Shown here: positions 7,978-17,485 of the stretch, piece after piece
How the letters are laid out: every line of letters starts with the position of its first letter
Numbering within the stretch: position 1 is the stretch's first letter
Assembly: GCA_963692955.1 (NCBI GenBank)
Contig: OY843587.1
Location: 1,922,001 to 1,986,000, forward strand
Source: UBA5158 sp963692955
GTDB lineage: Bacteria; Pseudomonadota; Gammaproteobacteria; DSM-16500
DNA: 64,000 nucleotides
Direction of reading: 5' to 3'
Translations under genes and position numbers: made by a program
Notes under the pieces: model-generated
The model's input: the letters and a program-made list of their open reading frames with translations, nothing else
What the model was told of the DNA's origin: nothing
The model's database searches: none

Positions 7978-10900
7978 ATGTTAATAACAGAGACACACTC
8001 CATAGAACATTTCTTCCAACTATTCGAACTTCACGCAGAAAATACCAATACGAAAAAACGCATCGCCATCTATTTCGATGACGAACACAAAATAACTTAT
8101 CATGAACTCAATAACCGCGTTAACCAACTCGCCCACTATCTTCTTGATCCCAACAACGCAGTACATCATCCAGAAACTCAAATCGGGTTGTTTTTTCAAT
8201 TATCCATTGAATACATCATTTGCCAACTAGCCGTCATGAAAGCAGGTTTAAGTTTCGTCGCGTTGAGTGCGAATACGGAAGTGGAACGTTTGCAAGAATT
8301 TACTAAGCAGAGTGAAATCAAATTATTGTTTTCAAGTTCATCTTTAAAAAATCATTTATTTTTGACTAGCTGCCCTACGAAAATTTTTTATTTCGATTCG
8401 CAACAACATGTTTTAAATTCTTATTCCACTGAGAATCCAGCTAAAAAAGTCTTACTAAACCAACTTGCTTATATTCATAATACCTCCGGCTCGATGGGTA
8501 AACCTAAGCAAGTATTAATTGAATATGCCGGTTTACTCAATTGCGCAACGGATTTAATCGAGCGCTTGTTTATCACCGAGAAAGATAAAACGGCGGCTTT
8601 CGCCGATATTAGTTTCGATGCGCACATTGCTGAGATGATGATGACGTTAGGGGCTGGTGCCGCGCTCTATTTGGTGCCTGCGCAAACGCGTTTGAATTAT
8701 TTATCTTTAACCCATTATTACAATTCACATAGCATTACTGTTTCGACATTAACGCCTTCTGTTTTAAATGCGTTGAGTCCGGAGGCTTTTCCTACGCTCA
8801 GAGTGTTATTGAGTACGGGCGAAGCTGTTACGCAACGAATTGTTTCTAAATGGTGTGAAGCTAATCACAAATTATTATTCGTTAATGGTTACGGGCCTGC
8901 GGAAGTTACTATCGCCACTAGCATTGCAATTTTACAAGCTAATGATCCAATCCATGTCGGAGATGCTATTAAAGGATTGAAAATTTATATTTTAGAGAAA
9001 AAAGCACTCGAAGATCGTAGTGACCCTAAAAAGGTACCACCTAACGTGCGTGGCGAAATGTTTATAAGCGGCACTGGCGTCGGACGCGGTTATGCAGATA
9101 AGAGATTGACCGCGGAACGTTTTAGGACTATTGCAGATCCCGACAATCCAGAGAAATCTATTCGAGTATATCAAACCAGGGATGAAGCTAAGTATACCAT
9201 CAGGCAGGATGGGAGTTATCAATTTTATGTGACTGGTCGATTAGATCGGCAATTGAAAGTCCATGGCATATTAATTTGTCCAGAAGAAATTGAAGCGCTG
9301 TTGTTATGCGAGCATGTTATTAATGCGCAGATCGAAACACAATTAACACCAATTGGCCGCCATGCGGATTTCATTGCTTATCTGCATGTCGTCGAGCCGT
9401 TCGATTTATATGAGTATTACAAAAAGGTTGTTAAAAAATTTCCTGCCGCTATCGCACCCTCGCAGTGGGTTATTTCAGATAAAGCTTTGTTAAGCACTAG
9501 CAGTAAAAGTGCATTAAAATCTTCGGGTATAGAACCAGTCCGTGCCCATTCGCATTCAAAACAATTGCCTTCGACAAAAATCGAAGTTGGCATAGCGCAA
9601 ATCTGGAAAGACGTATTAGAAACTTCTGAGGACACCGATTTTTCATTAGATGATGAGTTCGATATGGTCGGCGGCACTTCTTTGCAAATAGCTGACCTCG
9701 TAACGATATTACGCAAGAAATATAACTTAAAACTAGACCCGAATGAACTTTTAAATTATCCCACCATAGGATCGTTAGCGCGGCTCATCGAGCGGTTTGA
9801 AAATGAAAATACTCATGTTAATAAACCCATTTTTCTAAATGAAAAATATGCCGTTCTCAATCATGAAACGCCATTATTTTTGATTCATTCCTTGGTTGGT
9901 GACGCTGAGAAAGATTATAGAAAGCTCATTGCTGAATGGCCAAGCCAACGGCCTATTTATGGCATCACGTCACGCGCTTTTAAAAATAATAATGACATGG
10001 ATAACAATTTAGACGCCATTGCTAACGATTACATAAAAGCGATGAAATCCATTCAGCCACGTGGCCCATATCTTTTAGGCGGCTGGTCAGCGGGTGGACT
10101 CATCGCTTACGCAATGTGTCAAAATTTAAAAAATGAAACCGTTTATTTACATATGATAGATACCGAGGCATTAGCGACTTATCAACATAAAAGCCGGTCA
10201 GAATATGCATTTTATTTAACAAAGCTGTTTGAAGATAAGTTAAGTTCTATGCTCGGCATACCTGATACGCCTACCCCGCTAACTGATCTAGCAGCGCTGC
10301 CGAAAGCCAAACAAATTTATTATTTTTTTAATGAGCTATTGAAGGCATTAGAAAAAGCAGCGAAAGAAATGACTGAGCATCAGCTGATTTTATTGCCGAA
10401 TAAAAAAGGTTTGATAAGCACGGTAAAAAATACCTTACTAGCCATTTTAAACTACGGCCAAACTAATAAAATTGATAACGCAATCTTATGGGCGGCGACT
10501 AAAACACAAACTGATTGTGCCGATGAACGTTTACATTGGCATGATAATGAAATTGAATTTAATTCAGTCAAAATCTTAGACGGCAGTCATGAATCGATTT
10601 TACTAGATGCTAATTCCGCAAAAACACTCGCCGCGCAATTGGAAAGAGCATGCACACAACAAGTAGAAGCGAAAAAGCTAGTTCAAACACATTTTTTTAA
10701 CCGCCCATTTGTCGATAGCAAATATTTTATTGGTCGCGAAAATGAGTTAAACGATTTGCATAAGTTATTTCACCATCTTGGCTACCAGCAAGATATCGCT
10801 GTGCTGTGTCATAAAAAAAGCGTTGGGAAATCACGTGTAGCAGAACAATACTTTAATTACAATCGACAGGAATACGAGTTAAAGCTGTGGTTCCGGGCAG

Positions 10901-13900
10901 ATAATAAAAATGTTTTATTAGAAGATTATGAAAAACTCGCTCGCCAGCTTCATCTCACTATCGTTGGAAATAACGCAGAATCAGCTATTAGAGCATACTT
11001 GGAAAATCATAAAAATTGGTTAGCTGTTTATGACAATGCTGGCCCTGTAAATGCTATTAAGCACTATTTACCTAAGAACGGCGGCCACATCATTATAACC
11101 ACGCAATTTCAAGAATGGAAAGAAATAGGGCTAGATATAGGTATTGATTATTTGCCAACAGCGAATTCACTGACTCTATTGCAAACTATTTCTAAAAATG
11201 AGATTGAAACACACGCGCAGCATAGATTAATAACTGAAAGGTATCAATTACCTTTAGTTATCTCACAATTGGGAGCCTATTTAAATAAAGCATCATTACC
11301 CGCATCTATCTTTATTAAGAGTTTACAAGAAGAAATTAACACGGCGATTAATCCTAACGAAGCCTCGACATTTTATCAAAACAACCGATCTTATATAGTT
11401 TTGATGCATGGAATTATTATCGCTATTAATAACGATATACAACGTGATCCACTGTTAAAATATAGCTTGGTGATTTTACAAGCCTTAGCACATTTGCACG
11501 CTGATGGCGGCTCATATACATTATTAAAAATTTATTTACAACAAATCGATTCATCCGTCACATCGGCTACTATTGAATTACATCTTGATAAAGCCTTGGA
11601 ATATTTGTCGGGATACTTTCTCATTCAATATAATTCTAATCGATGTGTGACGTGGATTGCTGATGACACGCAAGAAGTTTTGAAGCAGCAACATTTAGCT
11701 TTTTCCCGCGAGTTAAAGTATATACCCTTATTAATTAAAGCACTGCATTTAGCGAATCAAAGTTGCGATCTCATGCTCGCAAATTTGACCAAGCTGGCGG
11801 CGAATGTAAAGCAAACCGCGCCGCAGCATTGTGCGGCGATTTATGCTGATATTAGCGAAATCTATGCGAATAAATCTAACTCTAGTCTCGCTCTAGCAAA
11901 TGTTAAAAAAATGTTATCGGTAAGTGACCGTTTTGATGACTCTCAATTAGTAAATTATTACAAACGACATGGAGATTACGTTCAAATTATCGTACAAATC
12001 GAAGTGTATGTCTTGATAAGTTTTTATAAATATCAATCAGCGAAACATATAGATAATTTATTAAGAGATTTTGTTGCAAGGCCTGAAGAAAAAGATATAG
12101 CGATAAAAATAAAACTTAAGCGCATTAATTTGTTATTAAGAATAATCGTCCCTAATCTAATTAAATTAGAGATGCACGCTGAGTCAATTAAAGAAATCGG
12201 TGAAATGATCGGTCTAACTCAACAATTACTAACTGCGCAAAACGACACTACTATAAAAGAAACATTGAACGCTTATTTGTTTCAAGCCGAGCTGTATAGC
12301 AGTGTTGTTAATTGTCAACTTACCCGCAAGTCTCCCACCAGCGAAACGTATATTTTGCCTAATACCTGCTTCGAATTGCTTGAAGAATTAAAAAAAACCT
12401 CGAACAGCAAAAAGTACTTAGCTGATTTCCATCATTACACTGCGCGTTTGAAAATGGCGCTAGCAGAAGACAATAATAATTCTTTAGCGCTGTATGAAGA
12501 AGCTCGGGAATTATTAATTAAAGCTTGTAATTTAAGCTTTGAGCTAAATGATTTAAAGGAAATAATTCCGCTATTGAATGATATGGCGGTGTGCTGCCAT
12601 TATTTATCGGATAACATAACACAATCTAATTTAATCGCGCTTTCCGTCATCATATTTAAAAAATATCTTACTAATGCCAATTGCTACGATGATATTGGGA
12701 AGACTTATGAATTGTTATCCTTGCTGGAAGATGCCAAGGAAAATACTATTTTTTATCTGGAACTTGCAAAGTTATATTATAGCGCTCCTCGACATCCTCG
12801 CGCTGAGTTATTAAAAAGCCAACTGAAATTAAATCCACCATTAACAACAGAACAAATTGAAAAACATACCACCGCTCATAAAAAAGCTATCCTAACTAAA
12901 GTTATTTCGCTTAATCAACAACTACTCGAAAAAAATATAATCCTAGGTGATTTTAATGACGAATTAGCGACTATAAGTTCAGAACTATCAAAGTTAAAAT
13001 GGGATGAATCTAAATTAGAAAAAATTGTCGTTTACGATGAAAAAAGCTTTCCCCCGTTTGAACAAACATCACCGGAAATTAAGGCAATCAACCCCAACCT
13101 GCCGTGGTTGCAAAATCAACTTTTCACTGGCAGGACAGCATTTCTTGCGGCGCTAGATAATTCGTTACAATCGATCAGCGAGCAAGAAGTCAGTCTGGTA
13201 TTCGCTATTCATGGCATGAGTGGCTCTGGTAAATCACAAACTGCCGTACACTTCGCTCACCAGGCTTGGCTAGCGCGTAAGTATCAGTTAATTTGGTATC
13301 TTACAGGGGTAAACATAACCGATGGTATTTTAGCATTGAGTGATGCTTTCGCTATTCCCAGTAATGAGTTGCCAGCAAAAAGAATTTCTGAAGCAAAAGC
13401 GAAATTGCAAAAAGAATATGGCGGCAAGTGCTTAATTATTATTGATGATGCTGCAGATTATGAAAGCGTACAGAGTTTATTTCAGGAAATCTCCGGCGCG
13501 CACTTTTTAGTAACTTCTCAAAGTGCTGCGAACTGGCCTTTAAAAAAAGAGTTACTTATATTCGAAAGAAACGAATCGCTCAGTTTAATTGAAAAAGTAT
13601 TAACCACCGAGGCTGAAAAAAATGCTTCTGATGCCGAAGATTTGGCGATATTGTTAGGCGACTTACCGTTAGCATTAGTTCAAGCTTGTGCATATATCAA
13701 AACTAATTGCTCTATCAGCGATTACATTAATTTATATAAAACTGAACGTCAAAGTCTTTGGACATCCGAAGAGCCACCTAAAAATTATCCTGCAACCGTA
13801 GCAGTAACATTTGAACTCGCTTATAAAAATGTTAAAAAATCGCTGCCCATTCACGAATTAGAGGCGTTTCTCGGCTATTGCGCCTATCTGCACCCAGACT

Positions 13901-15096
13901 CAATCCCCATGTGGTTATTGAAGACGACATTAGATAGTCTGCCACTATTCAATAAGATAATTAAACTTTTATTAAATTTTTCTATCATTCAAGCTTCTGA
14001 AGATAAAATTTCGATACATAAAATAATGCAGCAAGTCTTGCGCGATAAATTGGGCAACACTTCTATACAAGTGATTAATTTATTAATCGAAGAATCCATG
14101 TCAAATGACAGCACTATCGCTTTAAGTAAAAACCGTGAGCTGTTAGAACATTATGATGCTGTGCTTGAAGTCAATCCTGAACATATCGACAGTTTAAAAA
14201 TATTTTACATCGCTGGGCTCACACATTTACGTTTAGGTAATCCGCATAAAGCTAGTGTTTTATTTAACACGGCGATTAGTGTACGTGAATTAACTCCTGA
14301 TAATGAACTTCAGTATGCAACCATTCTTGATTATTTAGGCACGGCCTATGGGCATATTGGTTTACCGCAACAAAAGAAAGAAGTTTTATTAAAAGCATTA
14401 GGCATTAAGTTAAAGCGGAGCCTTCATGATAAAAGTTTTCCGGATAGTCATCCGGAATTCGCCAGGACTTATAATAATTTAGCCAACGCTTATGGCGCCG
14501 AAAATAATTTCCTTAAGCAAATTGAATTTTTAGAAAAAGCCCTTCAAATAAGAGTTAACCATCATGGTGAAACTCACCCTGAAGCTGCATTAGTCAAAGC
14601 AAATTTAGCGGTAGCTTATGACGACGCTGGCCAAAAAATTAAAGCTAAGCAATATTTTGAAGATGCGCTTGCAAATTTAAAATCTCACTACGGGAATAAA
14701 CATTATCACATCGGGCGCTTATTAAATAATTATGCGCATCTCTATGGCCCCCTTGAATGGAATGTAGCGCGGGGTCACGAATACGTGGTAGATATCATAT
14801 TACTGGGTGACGGTGTCAAATGTCAGATTTTAAATTCCGCTGATCAGCAAAAAAAATTATTAGAAGAAGCAGTCGCAATTCAGACGCATAATTTTGGTGA
14901 AAAAAATATTAATGTTGCTTTGGTTCAAAGTAATTTAGCAATTGTATATGGCAATCTCAGTTTGTGGTCTAAACAAAAAACGCTGTTAACTTCAATGGTG
15001 CCAGTCTATGAAAAATTCTTTGGTAATGATAATGCGCAAACGGTTGTTATCAAAGAAAAGTTAAAAGTAGTTGATAAAATTGTGCCCAAAATGTAA
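7978..15096 (+). CDS. NRPS-like adenylation-carrier-thioesterase fused to two STAND NTPase modules and TPRs
   Basis: This 2372-residue protein starts at the ATG 5 bases after the dehydrogenase stop; a longer frame to 7855 would overlap that gene. Adenylation domain (about 1-520): TSGSMGKPK at 169-177, FDA with amine-binding Asp214, NGYGPAE at 303-309, TGRLDRQLK, and Lys510 at the A10 position. Carrier domain: GGTSL with Ser568. Type I thioesterase: GWSAGG with Ser704, Asp728 and His871. There is no condensation domain. First STAND module (about 905-1270): degenerate P-loop HKKSVGKS at 945-952 and NWLAVYDNAG. Helical, TPR-like segments follow to about 1690. Second STAND module: Walker A GMSGSGKS at 1746-1753 and Walker B LIIIDDAA near 1819. 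Kinesin-light-chain-like TPRs fill roughly 2000-2340. It probably activates one amino acid and is gated by an NTP-driven STAND switch. The fusion is highly unusual. Confidence 0.88.
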   Translation: MLITETHSIEHFFQLFELHAENTNTKKRIAIYFDDEHKITYHELNNRVNQLAHYLLDPNNAVHHPETQIGLFFQLSIEYIICQLAVMKAGLSFVALSANTEVERLQEFTKQSEIKLLFSSSSLKNHLFLTSCPTKIFYFDSQQHVLNSYSTENPAKKVLLNQLAYIHNTSGSMGKPKQVLIEYAGLLNCATDLIERLFITEKDKTAAFADISFDAHIAEMMMTLGAGAALYLVPAQTRLNYLSLTHYYNSHSITVSTLTPSVLNALSPEAFPTLRVLLSTGEAVTQRIVSKWCEANHKLLFVNGYGPAEVTIATSIAILQANDPIHVGDAIKGLKIYILEKKALEDRSDPKKVPPNVRGEMFISGTGVGRGYADKRLTAERFRTIADPDNPEKSIRVYQTRDEAKYTIRQDGSYQFYVTGRLDRQLKVHGILICPEEIEALLLCEHVINAQIETQLTPIGRHADFIAYLHVVEPFDLYEYYKKVVKKFPAAIAPSQWVISDKALLSTSSKSALKSSGIEPVRAHSHSKQLPSTKIEVGIAQIWKDVLETSEDTDFSLDDEFDMVGGTSLQIADLVTILRKKYNLKLDPNELLNYPTIGSLARLIERFENENTHVNKPIFLNEKYAVLNHETPLFLIHSLVGDAEKDYRKLIAEWPSQRPIYGITSRAFKNNNDMDNNLDAIANDYIKAMKSIQPRGPYLLGGWSAGGLIAYAMCQNLKNETVYLHMIDTEALATYQHKSRSEYAFYLTKLFEDKLSSMLGIPDTPTPLTDLAALPKAKQIYYFFNELLKALEKAAKEMTEHQLILLPNKKGLISTVKNTLLAILNYGQTNKIDNAILWAATKTQTDCADERLHWHDNEIEFNSVKILDGSHESILLDANSAKTLAAQLERACTQQVEAKKLVQTHFFNRPFVDSKYFIGRENELNDLHKLFHHLGYQQDIAVLCHKKSVGKSRVAEQYFNYNRQEYELKLWFRADNKNVLLEDYEKLARQLHLTIVGNNAESAIRAYLENHKNWLAVYDNAGPVNAIKHYLPKNGGHIIITTQFQEWKEIGLDIGIDYLPTANSLTLLQTISKNEIETHAQHRLITERYQLPLVISQLGAYLNKASLPASIFIKSLQEEINTAINPNEASTFYQNNRSYIVLMHGIIIAINNDIQRDPLLKYSLVILQALAHLHADGGSYTLLKIYLQQIDSSVTSATIELHLDKALEYLSGYFLIQYNSNRCVTWIADDTQEVLKQQHLAFSRELKYIPLLIKALHLANQSCDLMLANLTKLAANVKQTAPQHCAAIYADISEIYANKSNSSLALANVKKMLSVSDRFDDSQLVNYYKRHGDYVQIIVQIEVYVLISFYKYQSAKHIDNLLRDFVARPEEKDIAIKIKLKRINLLLRIIVPNLIKLEMHAESIKEIGEMIGLTQQLLTAQNDTTIKETLNAYLFQAELYSSVVNCQLTRKSPTSETYILPNTCFELLEELKKTSNSKKYLADFHHYTARLKMALAEDNNNSLALYEEARELLIKACNLSFELNDLKEIIPLLNDMAVCCHYLSDNITQSNLIALSVIIFKKYLTNANCYDDIGKTYELLSLLEDAKENTIFYLELAKLYYSAPRHPRAELLKSQLKLNPPLTTEQIEKHTTAHKKAILTKVISLNQQLLEKNIILGDFNDELATISSELSKLKWDESKLEKIVVYDEKSFPPFEQTSPEIKAINPNLPWLQNQLFTGRTAFLAALDNSLQSISEQEVSLVFAIHGMSGSGKSQTAVHFAHQAWLARKYQLIWYLTGVNITDGILALSDAFAIPSNELPAKRISEAKAKLQKEYGGKCLIIIDDAADYESVQSLFQEISGAHFLVTSQSAANWPLKKELLIFERNESLSLIEKVLTTEAEKNASDAEDLAILLGDLPLALVQACAYIKTNCSISDYINLYKTERQSLWTSEEPPKNYPATVAVTFELAYKNVKKSLPIHELEAFLGYCAYLHPDSIPMWLLKTTLDSLPLFNKIIKLLLNFSIIQASEDKISIHKIMQQVLRDKLGNTSIQVINLLIEESMSNDSTIALSKNRELLEHYDAVLEVNPEHIDSLKIFYIAGLTHLRLGNPHKASVLFNTAISVRELTPDNELQYATILDYLGTAYGHIGLPQQKKEVLLKALGIKLKRSLHDKSFPDSHPEFARTYNNLANAYGAENNFLKQIEFLEKALQIRVNHHGETHPEAALVKANLAVAYDDAGQKIKAKQYFEDALANLKSHYGNKHYHIGRLLNNYAHLYGPLEWNVARGHEYVVDIILLGDGVKCQILNSADQQKKLLEEAVAIQTHNFGEKNINVALVQSNLAIVYGNLSLWSKQKTLLTSMVPVYEKFFGNDNAQTVVIKEKLKVVDKIVPKM

Positions 15097-15166
15097 ATAT
15101 AGTGTTGCCAATTATGCATTAGGGGTATATTATGCCCAAGTTAGTTAATTATAAGGAAATCATCCC

Positions 15167-15466
15167 ATGTCTCTTTTTAAGAAAGATACAACGCAAAAAT
15201 CTCGCGAAATTTATTTAGATCGTTTAAATAAACAAGGCTTTCTTCCTAAATTAAGTTCAGAAGGCTCGGCTGAATTGAAAGATAAAATAGCCGGTCTCGA
15301 TGAAAATGTCTTGCCTACACCATTACCTGAAAGTGGCAAACCTAGAGGTTGTTGGAAACAATTGTTTGGCCAAGCTAATCAGTGGCGCAATACTAAAGTT
15401 ACTGCCATTGATGATGCCAGCGATCATGATAATACATCTGGCTCTTCCGTAAGACCTAGACGTTAG
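15167..15466 (+). CDS. 99-residue candidate RiPP precursor peptide
   Basis: This small hydrophilic protein sits 70 bases after the giant gene and 20 bases before the radical SAM gene, with a fair AAGGA ribosome site. It matches no family I know. The N-terminal 45 residues are charged and helical-looking, as in a leader. They are followed by a Pro-rich stretch (PTPLPESGKPRG, 50-61) and an aromatic part with Trp63, Phe67 and Trp73 in the triplets WKQ, FGQ and WRN. An Asp/Ser-rich tail ends in RPRR. Three-residue aromatic-X-X motifs are the substrates of cyclophane-forming radical SAM enzymes, so a precursor role is a reasonable inference. It could instead be a small accessory or regulatory protein. 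Confidence 0.6.
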   Translation: MSLFKKDTTQKSREIYLDRLNKQGFLPKLSSEGSAELKDKIAGLDENVLPTPLPESGKPRGCWKQLFGQANQWRNTKVTAIDDASDHDNTSGSSVRPRR

Positions 15467-15486
15467 TTAGATAAACACTATTTTTC

Positions 15487-16617
15487 ATGATCAACCAACT
15501 CGTCATTTTACAGCCTATCAATTTATGTAATCTAAATTGCAGCTATTGTTACGTACCTGGAAGAAGAAATTCTACCAAGATGGGCGATGATATTTTAGAA
15601 GCCAGTATCAAACTGCTTTTTTGTAGTCCTGAAGTTATTTATAACGATGTCTTGACTATCCTATGGCATGCGGGCGAGCCGTTGGCGGTAGGTATAGAGT
15701 ATTATCAAAAAGCAGTTGATCTTATCGAAAAATATAACATCGATGACAAAAAGCTGGTGTTAGCGATCCAAACCAATGGCACGATCATTAACCAGGCTTG
15801 GTGCGATTTTTTTAAAAAATATAATTTTGAAGTCGGTATCAGTATCGACGGACCTCAATTCATCCATGATAAACAAAGACGTGATTGGAATGATCATGGT
15901 TCTTTTGATCGTGTCATGCGTGGCGCGAAGCTTTTACTAGAAAATGGCCTCGGTCTCAATGCTATTGCCGTGATAACGAATGATAGCCTTGATTACGCCA
16001 AAGAAATTTATGAATTTTTCAAAGTTAACAAATTTACTTCCTTTGGCTTCAACATTGATGAAAACGAAAGTACTCATACTTCCTCAAGTTTTACCGATCT
16101 TTCCGACGATCATATAAATCGTTTCAAAAATTTCTTATCCACATTATACGATTTGTGGGTTCAAGACCACCGCGCGATTGAAATCAGAGAATTTATTGAG
16201 ACATTCAATTATTTTGGTTTTGTGAAAGACAATCCCAACAGCTACATATTATCGACGGACAGCACAGCTTTTTCTATCATCACTATCAGTAAGACGGGTG
16301 ACATATGTACCTTTTCACCTGAAATGGTGGGCGGTACTGCTAGTAATGAAAATGAATTTACTATCGGTAATGTGTTAGATATTTCTAGTTTTGATGAGCT
16401 AAGAGAAAATCTAAATTTCAAAAAACAATTACGCAGCATACTCAAGGGTATGGAGAATTGCGCAAGTAATTGTAATTACTTTAGCGTCTGTGGCGGCGGA
16501 TCGCCTTCTAATAAATATTATGAAACAGGCAGTTTCGAAGCGACTGAAACCATGTACTGCAAATTATCCAAACAAACTTTAGTCGATGTATTACTCGAGA
16601 AAACCTCTGTCGCTTAA
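15487..16617 (+). CDS. Radical SAM/SPASM peptide maturase, cyclophane-type
   Basis: This 376-residue radical SAM protein has the CxxxCxxC cluster at Cys14, Cys18 and Cys21 (CNLNCSYC). Its C-terminal SPASM region has Cys325, Cys329, Cys335 and Cys358 and the pattern CGGGSPSNK with GSFEATETMYC. That C-terminal pattern is shared by the GrrM/FxsB-type maturases that crosslink aromatic rings in short peptides. It directly follows the 99-residue peptide gene, which is the natural substrate candidate. It lies in the same tight operon as an oxygenase and an aldo/keto reductase-like gene. Family assignment is confident; crosslink chemistry is inferred from the family. Confidence 0.87.
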   Translation: MINQLVILQPINLCNLNCSYCYVPGRRNSTKMGDDILEASIKLLFCSPEVIYNDVLTILWHAGEPLAVGIEYYQKAVDLIEKYNIDDKKLVLAIQTNGTIINQAWCDFFKKYNFEVGISIDGPQFIHDKQRRDWNDHGSFDRVMRGAKLLLENGLGLNAIAVITNDSLDYAKEIYEFFKVNKFTSFGFNIDENESTHTSSSFTDLSDDHINRFKNFLSTLYDLWVQDHRAIEIREFIETFNYFGFVKDNPNSYILSTDSTAFSIITISKTGDICTFSPEMVGGTASNENEFTIGNVLDISSFDELRENLNFKKQLRSILKGMENCASNCNYFSVCGGGSPSNKYYETGSFEATETMYCKLSKQTLVDVLLEKTSVA

Positions 16618-16630
16618 GCTAGGATGAAAT

Positions 16631-17452
16631 ATGTTAGAAAGTGACGTCACTCTCTACTCAAAAGAAATAGATTTAGCGCAACGTCTAAGTCGTAGTGCTG
16701 GCACAGAATTTTGGAACGCTTTAGAGCCCCACACGCAATGCCCCTACGATGGTTATATCCCAAAAAAACCGTGGCTACCTTTAACGCCGGAAGAAAATAA
16801 AAAACTAATCTCGGCATCGAAACCGCTTCAGCATTTTAATTCTATCGGCATTGGAAAAATTCCGGCGGAAATTTTTCGTTTAGCGGGAAAGTTAAATATA
16901 AATTCGATTAAAACGCAAAATTATAATGCTCCAGACTATGCAAATCCGCATTACGTTAGATTCGAACAAGCGTTACTTGAATATTTAAAACTGCACTGCA
17001 TTAAGCTGGATGGCTTGACAGTTCTGCCGATTTATTGCGGTAAAAAAAACTTGGTAACCTCCACCTTCGATCATCATAGAAGACAGTACATCGGTATGCA
17101 TTATGACAATTGGGATGGAGTGGATTGGACAAAACGCGAAAATGTGCGTAACCGGATTTGTATTAACTTGGGCATCGAAGAACGCTATTTTTTATTTATT
17201 AATTTAGAATTAAAAAGCGTGTTGCAAAAATTGAATAATTTACAAACTTACGCTTTACAAGAAGGGCCATATCGCCCTTTCCTATCAAAATATCCGGATT
17301 ACCCTGTGATTAGAGTAAAACTAGAACCCGGTGAATATTACATAGCCCCCACGGAAAATATTATTCATGACGGCTGTACAGAGGATAAAGTTTATAACGA
17401 TGTAGTGATTACTGTTTTAGGCTATTTTCACACCCAAGGTTTAAACGTCTGA
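16631..17452 (+). CDS. Probable Fe(II)/2-oxoglutarate-type oxygenase
   Basis: I recognise no named family for this 273-residue protein. It has a plausible facial triad: His157-x-Asp159 in GMHYDNWDG and His246 in ENIIHDG, separated by the distance expected for a double-stranded beta-helix oxygenase. Arg residues after the first pair (RNRICINLG) could bind a co-substrate. The start is 13 bases after the radical SAM stop, so it is the same transcript. In context it probably hydroxylates a residue of the modified peptide or the NRPS-bound amino acid. It might instead be a cupin-like non-catalytic protein. Confidence 0.6.
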   Translation: MLESDVTLYSKEIDLAQRLSRSAGTEFWNALEPHTQCPYDGYIPKKPWLPLTPEENKKLISASKPLQHFNSIGIGKIPAEIFRLAGKLNINSIKTQNYNAPDYANPHYVRFEQALLEYLKLHCIKLDGLTVLPIYCGKKNLVTSTFDHHRRQYIGMHYDNWDGVDWTKRENVRNRICINLGIEERYFLFINLELKSVLQKLNNLQTYALQEGPYRPFLSKYPDYPVIRVKLEPGEYYIAPTENIIHDGCTEDKVYNDVVITVLGYFHTQGLNV

Positions 17453-17485
17453 TCCACATTCAAATACCAGAAAAGGGGATTAATC

